15,455 bases of DNA, taken from NCBI GenBank assembly GCA_020026175.1, contig JAHHQV010000061.1, forward strand, positions 1 through 15,455, read 5' to 3'. Source of the stretch: Phocaeicola sp. (lineage in GTDB: Bacteria > Bacteroidota > Bacteroidia > Bacteroidales > Bacteroidaceae). Positions 1-7,366 of this stretch are shown here, in pieces (position 1 is the stretch's first letter; every line of letters begins with the position of its first letter). The position numbers and the translations under genes are program-made. The notes under the pieces were generated by a model. That model ran no database searches and was not told the DNA's origin. It saw nothing but the letters and a program-made list of their open reading frames with translations.

Positions 1-82
1 GTACTTAAAGCCCTTTTTATTTCACAAAAAATCTAAATCAGAAACTTGAGTAATAAGTCTTGTTGGTTGCTTTTAATATTAA

Positions 83-309
83 CTATTCAGGAGGAGTTTT
101 TTCTTCTTCAAGATATATTCCCTGAAGAAGTTCGTCCTTATTCGTTACCTCATAACGGCACAAGGCTTGATCTCTGATGGCAGTATTAATTCTGCCAATG
201 CTAATAGTCATTGATGATTCATAGGATAAGAAATATAACTTTTATTCAGAATATAGATTGATGTCCACCATGATTTATCTACTGAGCCAATTTCATTCGC
301 CTGTGGAAA
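83..309 (-). pseudogene. Frameshifted C-terminal remnant of an unrecognised gene
   Basis: I do not recognise the family. On the minus strand the last 42 codons are open from an ATG at 211 to a TAG at 83-85; they are polar and acidic and end in LEEEKTPPE. Just upstream a second minus-strand frame (about 309 down to a TGA at 208-210) reads protein-like sequence including KSWWTSIYILN. One added base in the short A/T run at 240-243 would join the two frames into one stretch of about 75 residues. A stop near 310 and the strong hairpin at 316-370 bound it on the upstream side, so the rest of the gene is missing. This looks like the tail of a decayed gene. The reading is inferred from amino-acid texture and frame continuity only, and a small real gene at 83-211 is not excluded. 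Confidence 0.4.
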
Positions 310-315
310 TTAGGT

Positions 316-370
316 AAACAAAAATCCGTTCCAACAACATGAAGTATGAAGTTAGAACGGATTTTTGTTT
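316..370. terminator. Bidirectional intrinsic terminator
   Basis: A perfect 16-bp inverted repeat (316-331 with 355-370) encloses a 23-base loop. The core of the stem is ATCCGTTC/GAACGGAT. The outer arm is AAACAAAAA on one side and TTTTTGTTT on the other, so either strand gives a GC-containing stem ending in a U-rich tract. It lies about 180 bases downstream of the sulfotransferase stop, past the 22-bp repeat array. It is the best candidate for the end of the sulfonation operon transcript, and it could also stop transcription entering from the left. Confidence 0.75.
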
Positions 371-409
371 GAAAGTATATTCAATACTAATGAAAATACT
401 ATTGTTTTT

Positions 410-497
410 GGTTCATCACAAGCGTGATGAGCATTTATCACGGACGTGATAAACATTTCGCACGGGCGTGATGAACATTTATCACGAACGTGATAAA
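410..497. repeat. Four 22-bp tandem units with palindromic cores
   Basis: Four head-to-tail units of exactly 22 bases occupy 410-431, 432-453, 454-475 and 476-497. The shared core is ATCACGnnCGTGAT. Units 2 and 4 are perfect 9-bp palindromes (TTTATCACG, two bases, CGTGATAAA). Unit 1 has a 7-bp perfect arm (TCATCAC/GTGATGA). Unit 3 is degenerate in its left arm (TTTCGCACG). Differences between units fall in the two central bases and in the arms. A 22-base period is close to two helical turns, so dyads would lie on one face of the DNA; as RNA, each unit could form a small hairpin. The array is 52 bases past the sulfotransferase stop. It may be an operator array or an intergenic palindromic repeat family; the sequence does not decide. 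Confidence 0.85.
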
Positions 498-549
498 CTT
501 ATAGCATTGTAGTTTTTAGTAAAAAAACTAATGTATGTCTTTATATTCA

Positions 550-1656
550 TTATAGCTTGTAGTCCCACTGATTGAGGGCAAACGACCAATGTTTTTCTAC
601 GAGTTCAACAGTTTCGGGCTTGTACTGATATTTGTTCTTCTTATATCCCTTTTTCTTGTTGACATATGCTTCAATGGCAGATTGTGCATCATCGAATCCT
701 GGTATTGACAATTGTCTGTATATATCTTTTGTCATATCGAATGCGTTCTGCTCATAATCCTCGAATTTTACTTCTACAAGATTTCCCTCAGGAATAAACT
801 TCTTGTCGGCTTCGTATTTGTGATAAAGTTTGGCATATACAGAAAGGATATTTTCCTGAAGCTGCTGGTCGCTTATATCCTGTAGCATAAGAGGCTTGAT
901 GGTATTTGTGAAGAAGCTTCTTGTAGATTCGAATACTGTATATGGATTTCTCATAAGGTATATGAACTTGGCATTAGGGAACATCTTTACAAGTTCTTTT
1001 ACTCGGCCTGTATGTGGAGGATTTTTGCTGAGGAACTGTGTTCCGTTTGTATTCCAGAGTGAAATCTTTATCAGTTTGGTAAATACCTCTTCGAATATCT
1101 TCAGTTCGTCATCGCTGATTTCGTCGAAAAGCAGGTACTTGTCGGCATATTCCTGCATGTGCTTTGGCAGAAACCAGAAGTTGTAGTATGTATATGGCAT
1201 CATGTTGGCAAGTGCAAACTCTTCTTCTTGAGGAAGGTCTACGGCCAGTTCCATGTTGTCGGTAGGACGCTTATCGGGCATAATCCAACTCATGCTTTTC
1301 TTGAAGAATGGCTGTCCCCACATCATAAGGTGTGGAAATACTGTTTGATATGTAGTGTTATATCCGAAATGACTGTCGCAAGAGAATACATTGTGCATGA
1401 ATGTAGTACCGCTGCGCCAGTGACCGAGTATGAATACAGGGTCGTGTTCGAGCGGCTTGTCGGCCAGAAGTTTGTTGTATCTTTTGTCCTGCAAAGGCTT
1501 TAGAGTGGAGAGCAGACGGCATATTGACTTTGTAAGTCTGTATTTACCTTTAAATCCATCGTCTATATTTCTTCCTTCGAGAATCTGATTGAAGGTTTTC
1601 CAATCGGCTCCAACCAAAGGGTTTACAGGCAGTTTGCTGAATTCTAATAATCCCAT
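550..1656 (-). CDS. PAPS-dependent sulfotransferase (Sulfotransfer_3-like)
   Basis: It transfers sulfate from PAPS to an acceptor, releasing PAP. The 368-aa protein has no signal peptide or membrane segment, so it should be cytoplasmic. The 5'-phosphosulfate-binding loop is at residues 78-85 (GHWRSGTT). The 3'-phosphate-binding strand and helix are at 231-247, with R236 and S244 at the expected positions (YLMRNPYTVFES). The lysine- and glycine-rich stretch at 334-343 (KKKGYKKNKY) is placed like the C-terminal PAPS-contacting loop. An acidic motif LPQEEEFAL lies at 141-149. It is the last gene of the cysQ-SLC13-cysC-cysD-cysN cluster and 118 bases after cysN, so PAPS supply is co-encoded. From memory, this gene order matches B. 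thetaiotaomicron BT_0412-BT_0416, where BT_0416 was reported to sulfate cholesterol and steroids. A sterol or other lipid-like alcohol acceptor is therefore inferred, not shown; a glycan or lipid acceptor is possible. Confidence 0.9.
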   Translation of the reverse strand: MGLLEFSKLPVNPLVGADWKTFNQILEGRNIDDGFKGKYRLTKSICRLLSTLKPLQDKRYNKLLADKPLEHDPVFILGHWRSGTTFMHNVFSCDSHFGYNTTYQTVFPHLMMWGQPFFKKSMSWIMPDKRPTDNMELAVDLPQEEEFALANMMPYTYYNFWFLPKHMQEYADKYLLFDEISDDELKIFEEVFTKLIKISLWNTNGTQFLSKNPPHTGRVKELVKMFPNAKFIYLMRNPYTVFESTRSFFTNTIKPLMLQDISDQQLQENILSVYAKLYHKYEADKKFIPEGNLVEVKFEDYEQNAFDMTKDIYRQLSIPGFDDAQSAIEAYVNKKKGYKKNKYQYKPETVELVEKHWSFALNQWDYKL

Positions 1657-1707
1657 GATAGTTTTTGGTTATATGTTAGGTTTTTGTTTTGATGCTTCAC
1701 AAGCAGG

Positions 1708-1745
1708 CAAGGGGAGTGTCGTTGTGATATGAATATATCCCCTTG
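1708..1745. other. Inverted repeat in the cysN-sulfotransferase spacer
   Basis: A perfect 8-bp inverted repeat (CAAGGGGA at 1708-1715 and TCCCCTTG at 1738-1745) with a 22-base loop sits in the 118-base gap, the widest inside the cluster. No U-run follows it on the minus strand, so it is unlikely to be a full terminator. It could set the relative level of sulfotransferase mRNA by processing or attenuation. I see no Bacteroidales-type promoter in this gap. Confidence 0.35.
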
Positions 1746-1774
1746 TCTGATACTTGTAATTATAGCTTTGGGGC

Positions 1775-3280
1775 TTAGAAAATTACTTTCACTTCTATAC
1801 CTTGGCGAGACAATTCCTTGACAGCTTTTTCTATGGCAGTATAGTGTTCAGGCTCTATACCCAGTTTTTTCATGTCAAGAACCGGCAGTGACATTGCGTT
1901 GTGCATCTTGTTGTCTTCAACCTTATTGATTATCATACCTACTGCACAAGTATTGTTTGTGATAGGGTCTATAAGGATGAAAGCTCCGGTAGCTTTGTTC
2001 TCGGCATATGAATCAAAGAATAGTTCTTTTGATGATGTCATTACAACTTTTGCTATCTGGTTGAGCTGCATTGGGACATCTTCTTTTTTCAGTCGGCCGT
2101 TTTCAACACTAAGTTGCTCCATAGTGTTGATGTCCACTTTATATTCTATATTGTCAATGCGTGTACGACTTGTGTTTGTAGTCTGTTTCAGGAAAAATGA
2201 CTTTTCGAGGTCCATTTTCTCTTCGTCCATCCATACAAGCATTGCTTCGAAGTTACGTCCTATCATAGGTACATTGTCGGGATGTACAAGCATTTCGCCT
2301 CTTGATACGTCTATTTCGTCTTCAAGTGTAAGTGTTACCGACATAGGAGGGTACGCATAGTCTATTTCTCCTTCGTATGTAACAATGCTCTTGATGTGTG
2401 ACTTCTTGCCCGAAGGAAGTGCCATTACTTCGTCTCCCTTTCTTATTATTCCCGATGATACTTTTCCGCAGAAACCACGGAAATCGAGGTTAGGACGGAG
2501 CACGTACTGCACTGGATAGCGGAAATCTTTCAGATTGTTGTCGTTTCCTATGTGTACGGTTTCGAGGTATTCAAGAAGTGAAGTTCCTTCATACCAAGGT
2601 GTACGGCTTGACTTGTCGACCACATTGTCGCCTTCTAGTGCCGACAATGGTATGCATCTTACGTCTGGAATATTGAGAGGAGCCACAAACTCTTTGTAAT
2701 CGCTTACTATCTTATCGAATACATCTTTCGAGAAGTCTACAAGGTCCATCTTGTTGACTGCAAGTACTACATGCTTAATGCCAAGTAGTGATACTAGGTA
2801 CGAGTGACGTTTTGTCTGCGTGATTACTCCTGTACGTGCATCAACAAGGATTATGGCAAGGTTTGCAGTAGATCCTCCTGTAATCATGTTTCTGGTGTAC
2901 TGTTCGTGTCCCGGAGTGTCGGCAATAATGAACTTGCGGTTGTTTGTAGAGAAATATCTGTATGCCACGTCTATGGTGATACCTTGTTCGCGTTCGGCTT
3001 TCAGTCCGTCCAACAGCAGTGCGTAGTCTATATGTTCGCCTGCATTTCCTACACGTTTGCTGTCACGCTCCAGTGCATCCAGCTGGTCTTCGTAAAGTTT
3101 CTTGCTGTCAAAAAGCAGACGCCCTATAAGAGTTGATTTTCCGTCGTCAACAGAGCCTGCAGTAAGAAAACGAAGCAGGTCTTTTTGTTCGTCTTTTTTT
3201 AGGAATTCCTCAATGGATATTGTTCCTCTGGCTTCGCCTTCCATCGGATTTCCCGATTTGTTTTTATCTATAGTTTCCAT
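1775..3280 (-). CDS. cysN: Sulfate adenylyltransferase subunit 1 (GTPase subunit)
   Basis: CysN is the GTP-hydrolysing subunit of ATP sulfurylase; with CysD it drives sulfate plus ATP to APS plus pyrophosphate. The 501-aa protein shows an EF-Tu-like G domain: P-loop at 41-50 (AGSVDDGKST), switch region at 96-105 (EREQGITIDV), DTPGH at 121-125, NKMD at 176-179 and the SAL G5 motif at 213-215. The rest (about 240-501) is the usual pair of beta-barrel domains. It ends without the C-terminal APS kinase domain found in CysNC fusions, consistent with a separate cysC in the same cluster. It lies 57 bases after cysD. The N-terminal 20 residues or so before the ISIEEFL segment are polar and probably flexible; the ATG at 3280 is the natural start. 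Confidence 0.96.
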   Translation of the reverse strand: METIDKNKSGNPMEGEARGTISIEEFLKKDEQKDLLRFLTAGSVDDGKSTLIGRLLFDSKKLYEDQLDALERDSKRVGNAGEHIDYALLLDGLKAEREQGITIDVAYRYFSTNNRKFIIADTPGHEQYTRNMITGGSTANLAIILVDARTGVITQTKRHSYLVSLLGIKHVVLAVNKMDLVDFSKDVFDKIVSDYKEFVAPLNIPDVRCIPLSALEGDNVVDKSSRTPWYEGTSLLEYLETVHIGNDNNLKDFRYPVQYVLRPNLDFRGFCGKVSSGIIRKGDEVMALPSGKKSHIKSIVTYEGEIDYAYPPMSVTLTLEDEIDVSRGEMLVHPDNVPMIGRNFEAMLVWMDEEKMDLEKSFFLKQTTNTSRTRIDNIEYKVDINTMEQLSVENGRLKKEDVPMQLNQIAKVVMTSSKELFFDSYAENKATGAFILIDPITNNTCAVGMIINKVEDNKMHNAMSLPVLDMKKLGIEPEHYTAIEKAVKELSRQGIEVKVIF

Positions 3281-3337
3281 TATAAATCTTTTTTAGTTAC
3301 AAGTCTACAGCTTGTATGTATCCCTGTGTCTTGATTT

Positions 3338-4249
3338 TTAAAAATATCCTTCACGTTTCTTCTGCTCCATGCTTGCTTCCTGATCGAAGTCAATTACACG
3401 GGTAGTACGTTCGCTTTTTGTAGTGGTCATCATTTCTTCCACTATCTTTTCTATTGTATCAGCTTCGCTTTCTATGGCTCCTGTTAGAGGCCAGCAACCT
3501 AATGTCCTGAAGCGGATTTTTCTCATTTCTATTTTGTCTTTGTATTTTTCGGGTAGACGGTCGTCATCTGGCATAATAAGCTGTCCGTCAATATTGACAA
3601 CAGGTCTTTCTTTTGCAAAATACAATGGTACGATAGGAATATTTTCAAGACGTATATACTGCCAGATGTCAAGTTCTGTCCAGTTGCTTAGAGGGAAAAC
3701 TCGGATACTTTCACCTTTTCGTACTCGTGCGTTATATATATCCCATAATTCTGGACGCTGGTTCTTTGGATCCCATTGGTGGAATTCATTTCGGAAAGAG
3801 AATATACGTTCCTTTGCTCTCGATTTTTCTTCATCACGTCTTGCCCCTCCAAATGCGGCGTCAAACTTGTATTTATCGAGAGAACTTAGAAGAGCCTGTG
3901 TCTTCATGAGGTCTGTATGTACCTTACTTCCGTGTGTGAAAGGTCCTACACCTGCATTGAAGGCTTCCATATTGCTCTCAACTATAAGGTTCCATCCGTA
4001 TTTCTTTGCATATTCATCGCGGAACTGTATCATTTCCTTGAATTTCCATTTAGAGTCGATATGCATAAGAGGAAAAGGCACTTTGCCTGGTGCAAAAGCT
4101 TTCTCGGCTAGTCTTACCATTACAGATGAGTCTTTACCGATGCTGTATAGCATTACAGGATTTTCAAATTCGGCAGCCACCTCACGGATTATATGAATAG
4201 ACTCTGCTTCGAGTTCCTTAAGGTGACTTAAGTTATATTCTTCGTTCAT
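3338..4249 (-). CDS. cysD: Sulfate adenylyltransferase subunit 2
   Basis: CysD is the catalytic, ATP-pyrophosphatase-fold subunit of ATP sulfurylase and forms APS together with CysN. The 303-aa length is normal for the family. Visible motifs are the PP-loop at 36-42 (SIGKDSS), the MHIDSKWKF strand at 62-70, the arginine-rich GGARRDEEKSRAKER block at 134-148, and the conserved C-terminus KKREGYF. The position after the aspartate in the HID strand reads SK, where I recall a different pair (such as TG) in proteobacterial CysD; this is a small lineage difference. The gene follows cysC by only 20 bases and precedes cysN by 57, the standard arrangement. Because no reductase follows, the APS made here is expected to go to CysC. 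Confidence 0.96.
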   Translation of the reverse strand: MNEEYNLSHLKELEAESIHIIREVAAEFENPVMLYSIGKDSSVMVRLAEKAFAPGKVPFPLMHIDSKWKFKEMIQFRDEYAKKYGWNLIVESNMEAFNAGVGPFTHGSKVHTDLMKTQALLSSLDKYKFDAAFGGARRDEEKSRAKERIFSFRNEFHQWDPKNQRPELWDIYNARVRKGESIRVFPLSNWTELDIWQYIRLENIPIVPLYFAKERPVVNIDGQLIMPDDDRLPEKYKDKIEMRKIRFRTLGCWPLTGAIESEADTIEKIVEEMMTTTKSERTTRVIDFDQEASMEQKKREGYF

Positions 4250-4269
4250 AATATGTTATATATATATGT

Positions 4270-4884
4270 TTATTCTTTCTTTAGTGTTACGATAGGTAGT
4301 ATAAGCTCTAGCAATTTGTTTACAGATTCTTCTACAGTAAGTATAGATGTATCTAGCGACAGAGCCGGATTTTCTGGAGCCTCAAATGGTGATGATATAC
4401 CGGTGAAATTCTTTATTTCTCCTTTTCTGGCTTTGGCATACAGTCCTTTCACATCTCTTCTTTCACATTCCTCTATAGGCGTGCTTATGAATATTTCCAG
4501 AAAGTTTTCTTTTCCTATGATATTAGAAGCCATTTCCCTTATGTCTTTGTTTGGGCTGATGAAAGCTGCAATAGTGATGATACCTGTATCAATGAATAGT
4601 TTTCCTATTTCGGAAATACGTCTTATATTTTCCACCCTGTCGGCATCTGTAAAGCCTAGGTTGTTGTTTATTCCGCTTCTTATGTTATCACCGTCTAGTA
4701 TACGGCATAAGAGTCCTCTTTTCTGTAATTCTCTTTCCAATGATATTGCTATGGTACTTTTTCCTGAACCGCTCAGTCCTGTAAACCATATCATTATGCT
4801 GTGTTGTTGCAACAGCTCTTCCTTGTCTGCTCTTGTTAGCATCCTGTCAAATATTGGATAGATATTATTGTTGTTTTTTCCCAT
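4270..4884 (-). CDS. cysC: Adenylyl-sulfate (APS) kinase
   Basis: CysC phosphorylates APS at the 3' hydroxyl with ATP, giving PAPS, the sulfate donor for the sulfotransferase at the end of the cluster. The 204-aa protein carries a P-loop at 36-44 (GLSGSGKST), the DGDNIR motif at 64-69 followed by NLGFTDADRVENIRR (substrate-binding helix), S110 in the FISPNKDIR segment at the family's conserved serine position, and the lid-type KGLYAKARKGEIKNFTG segment at 146-162. It is stand-alone and not fused to CysN. It lies 28 bases after the SLC13 permease gene and 20 before cysD, so co-transcription is likely. The first 20 residues or so are variable and polar, as is usual for the family. Confidence 0.96.
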   Translation of the reverse strand: MGKNNNNIYPIFDRMLTRADKEELLQQHSIMIWFTGLSGSGKSTIAISLERELQKRGLLCRILDGDNIRSGINNNLGFTDADRVENIRRISEIGKLFIDTGIITIAAFISPNKDIREMASNIIGKENFLEIFISTPIEECERRDVKGLYAKARKGEIKNFTGISSPFEAPENPALSLDTSILTVEESVNKLLELILPIVTLKKE

Positions 4885-4912
4885 TATATATTTATCTGTT
4901 TAGAATTTCATT

Positions 4913-6457
4913 TTAGAATGGCCATATCTCTGGTATCAGTAATATTGAAATTATAAATGTTATTATATTCAGCGGTAGACCTATTCTGATAAAATCGGTG
5001 AATTTATAATTGCCTATACCTTGCACAATTAAGTTGGTCTGATATCCTATTGGTGTTGAAAAACTGGCAGAAGCAGCTACACATATTGTAACAAAAAACG
5101 GCATAGGACTGATACCCATCTGATTTGAAATGGACAAAGCTATCGGGAAAGTCAGTGCTGCTGCAGCATTATTTGTGATGATTTCTGTAAACATGTTTGT
5201 TATGATAAACATCACAGCCAGCATCACGTACGGTCCGTAGCTATAGCTCATGTTTATTATTCTGTCGGCTATGAAATCGGATACGCCTGAATTCATCATT
5301 GCCTTGCTGATACCGAATGCACATGCTATGGTTATCAGTATGTCCCACGATATGTATTTTGTATATTTCATGGGAGGAAATATTTTAGCCCAAGCCATTA
5401 TGACTGTTGTTATTGAAACGAAAAAGAACATGTCCAGCTTGATATTGTCGGGCAATATCTCTTGTGTAAATGGCAGTTCGCCTATTGTAGCTCCTATAAT
5501 CATGATGGCAAGAAGTATAATGGCCAGCCATTTTCTTTTCTTGCCAATAGGCTCCTGGTCTTTGCCGTTGGCCAGCATTATGAAGACCGAAGATTCGCCC
5601 CATGTCTTGATGAAACTGTCGTCTGCTATGATTACAAGAGTATCGTTTTCGCGGAACTTCAGTTTTGAGAGGTTGGTATATGTACTTCCGGCACGTCTTA
5701 ATTCTTTTATTTCAGCTCCATAATGACGCTTGAAATCAAAGTCGGAAATTCGTTTGTTAATACCAGGAAATCTTGCTCCAATCACGGCTTCAATGGGGTG
5801 GAGAAGCGAACTCTCTTCATCTTCCGATATGGTAAGTTCCGGTCTTTGTGCAGGTAATAGCCTTTGAGAGAAAATAAAAAGATATAAAATACCTGCTATA
5901 GCTACGAATATTCCTATTTTTCCAAGTTCGAACATCGAAAAACCTTTCAGTCCTACATCTTGCATCATACTATGTACTATCAGATTAGTTGATGTGCCTA
6001 TCAGTGTACACATTCCGCCTAGAATTGTGACATACGAAAGCGGTATGAGAAAATATGTGGCAGGTAATTTCATGTAGTTTGCCCATCTTTTTATAATAGG
6101 TGCAAATATTACAACTACAGGGGTATTGTTTAGGAATGCTGATATGAAAGCAATGCTTGGAAGCATTCTCAGCTGTGTCTTTACGGTTGTAGTCTCCTTC
6201 ACAGGCAACAGTTGTTTTATCAGCTTTGTCAATGCTCCGCTTTGTCTGATGCCTTCACTTATAAGAAATAACATTGCAATCGTTATCATACCTTTATTGC
6301 TGAATCCTTCAAGCATCTCTTTTGGAGTGATTATACCGGTACATAGAAATACAACAAGAACCGAGAATAAAATCATTCCCGGTCTCATTTTGTCGGTAAC
6401 CAATGCTATCAGCATGGCACCCAATGCTATGAATACTATTATTATTTCGTGTGACAT
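4913..6457 (-). CDS. SLC13/DASS-type permease with RCK_C insert, probable sulfate importer
   Basis: This is a polytopic inner-membrane protein of 514 aa with two transporter halves. The first (about residues 1-200) contains FLNNTPVVV at 108-116 and IGTSTNLIV at 153-161. The second (about 308-514) contains the matching TEIITNNAAAALTFP at 424-438 and FSTPIGYQTNLIV at 466-478. These paired NT/TN motifs are the substrate- and sodium-binding signature of the DASS family. Between the halves, about 218-287, is a soluble TrkA-C (RCK_C)-like domain; many relatives carry two copies and here I see one. It lies between cysQ and cysC, 15 and 28 bases away, which makes sulfate the likely substrate. A dicarboxylate or other anion is possible on family grounds alone. 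Confidence 0.85.
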   Translation of the reverse strand: MSHEIIIVFIALGAMLIALVTDKMRPGMILFSVLVVFLCTGIITPKEMLEGFSNKGMITIAMLFLISEGIRQSGALTKLIKQLLPVKETTTVKTQLRMLPSIAFISAFLNNTPVVVIFAPIIKRWANYMKLPATYFLIPLSYVTILGGMCTLIGTSTNLIVHSMMQDVGLKGFSMFELGKIGIFVAIAGILYLFIFSQRLLPAQRPELTISEDEESSLLHPIEAVIGARFPGINKRISDFDFKRHYGAEIKELRRAGSTYTNLSKLKFRENDTLVIIADDSFIKTWGESSVFIMLANGKDQEPIGKKRKWLAIILLAIMIIGATIGELPFTQEILPDNIKLDMFFFVSITTVIMAWAKIFPPMKYTKYISWDILITIACAFGISKAMMNSGVSDFIADRIINMSYSYGPYVMLAVMFIITNMFTEIITNNAAAALTFPIALSISNQMGISPMPFFVTICVAASASFSTPIGYQTNLIVQGIGNYKFTDFIRIGLPLNIITFIISILLIPEIWPF

Positions 6458-6472
6458 TAAGTGTTTTTTGTC

Positions 6473-7279
6473 TTACTTTGCAATAAACCAAGGGTTTAGC
6501 AAATCTTCTTTATTGTAGGTTAGAGGTGTTTCACCGTCTGTATGATATACTTCTTTTCCTGCTGCACGTATTATCGCATGTCCTGCTGCCGTGTCCCATT
6601 CCATTGTAGGAGCAAAACGTGGATATACATCGGCTTTTCCTTCTGCTATAAGACATAGCTTTAGAGAACTTCCCTTTGAAACAGTATTGACAGAAGAATG
6701 TTCTGATTTCATTTTCTCGATGAATACTTCTGTCTCTTGTGAAAGATGTGAACGTGAAGCTACAATCACAAACTCCTTTCTTTCTTCTTTTACGGGAAGT
6801 TTTACGGCTTTGTTTATAAGTGAATCAATGTTCTCATTCTCACACAATGATTCTATTCCAGATACTTTGTAGGCGCCATATTCACAGTCTCCTATGTACA
6901 ACTCTTTTTTTACAGGTATATATATAACTCCTGCTTGAGGTTTGCAGTTTGCTATATAAGCAATGTTTACAGTAAATTCACCGTTCTTCTTTATAAATTC
7001 TTTTGTACCATCCAATGGATCAACTATCCATAGTTCTGTCCAGCTCTTTCTTGTTTCATAAGGGAGCTTTTTTCCCTCTTCGCTTAGTACGGGAATATTG
7101 GTGTCTGCAAGTATTCCTGATATAACTTCATGAGCTTTTCTGTCAGCTATGGTGAGAGGAGAATTGTCGGCTTTCTTTTCTATCTCAAAGTCGGCTTCGG
7201 GGTCTGTATAGACACTCATTATTTTTGCTCCAGCTTCTAGGGCTGCACGTATTGCATATATAAGTATATTTTTGTCCAT
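6473..7279 (-). CDS. cysQ: 3'(2'),5'-bisphosphate nucleotidase (PAP phosphatase)
   Basis: CysQ removes the 3' phosphate from PAP (and can act on PAPS), giving AMP and relieving product inhibition of sulfotransferases. The 268-aa inositol-monophosphatase-fold protein shows the metal-binding motifs in order: SEE at 66-68, WIVDPLDGTKEF at 84-95 (D87 and D90 as metal ligands, with the lithium-sensitive-family DPLDGT core) and MEWDTAAGH at 226-234 (D229). It is the first gene of the cluster and ends 15 bases before the permease gene. Its place at the head of a sulfonation operon fits recycling of the PAP made by the sulfotransferase. The 87-base spacer upstream has no promoter I can assign with confidence, so transcription may begin there or further upstream. 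Confidence 0.94.
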   Translation of the reverse strand: MDKNILIYAIRAALEAGAKIMSVYTDPEADFEIEKKADNSPLTIADRKAHEVISGILADTNIPVLSEEGKKLPYETRKSWTELWIVDPLDGTKEFIKKNGEFTVNIAYIANCKPQAGVIYIPVKKELYIGDCEYGAYKVSGIESLCENENIDSLINKAVKLPVKEERKEFVIVASRSHLSQETEVFIEKMKSEHSSVNTVSKGSSLKLCLIAEGKADVYPRFAPTMEWDTAAGHAIIRAAGKEVYHTDGETPLTYNKEDLLNPWFIAK

Positions 7280-7366
7280 AATTTATGAATGCTTGTTAAA
7301 TAGCTGTTTTTATTCCAATTGAAAAAGCTTGTTTTGTTTATACTTGAGTTTTATTTGTAATTAACT

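Noticed and set aside
410..497. The 22-bp repeats as a CRISPR array
   Set aside because: Units abut directly with no unique spacers, are too short, and no cas gene is in the window.
1708..1745. Operon-ending terminator between cysN and the sulfotransferase
   Set aside because: The 8-bp stem has a large loop and no U-run on the transcribed strand; a partial regulatory role is more plausible.
3423..4196. Plus-strand open frame of 257 codons opposite cysD
   Set aside because: It is the complementary shadow of a gene with a full set of CysD motifs, and its translation has no coherent domain.
1775..4884. CysN-CysC fusion (bifunctional CysNC)
   Set aside because: CysN ends at 501 aa without a second P-loop and cysC is a separate intact gene.
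4913..6457. Permease as a potassium-uptake (Trk) component because of the RCK_C domain
   Set aside because: The membrane halves carry paired DASS/SLC13 NT motifs, not Trk/Ktr pore loops; RCK_C inserts are common in this transporter family.
7280..7366. A sigma-type promoter before cysQ
   Set aside because: The nearest match (TATTTAAC with a TTTTTC upstream) fails both the -7 and -33 consensus, so I did not annotate it.
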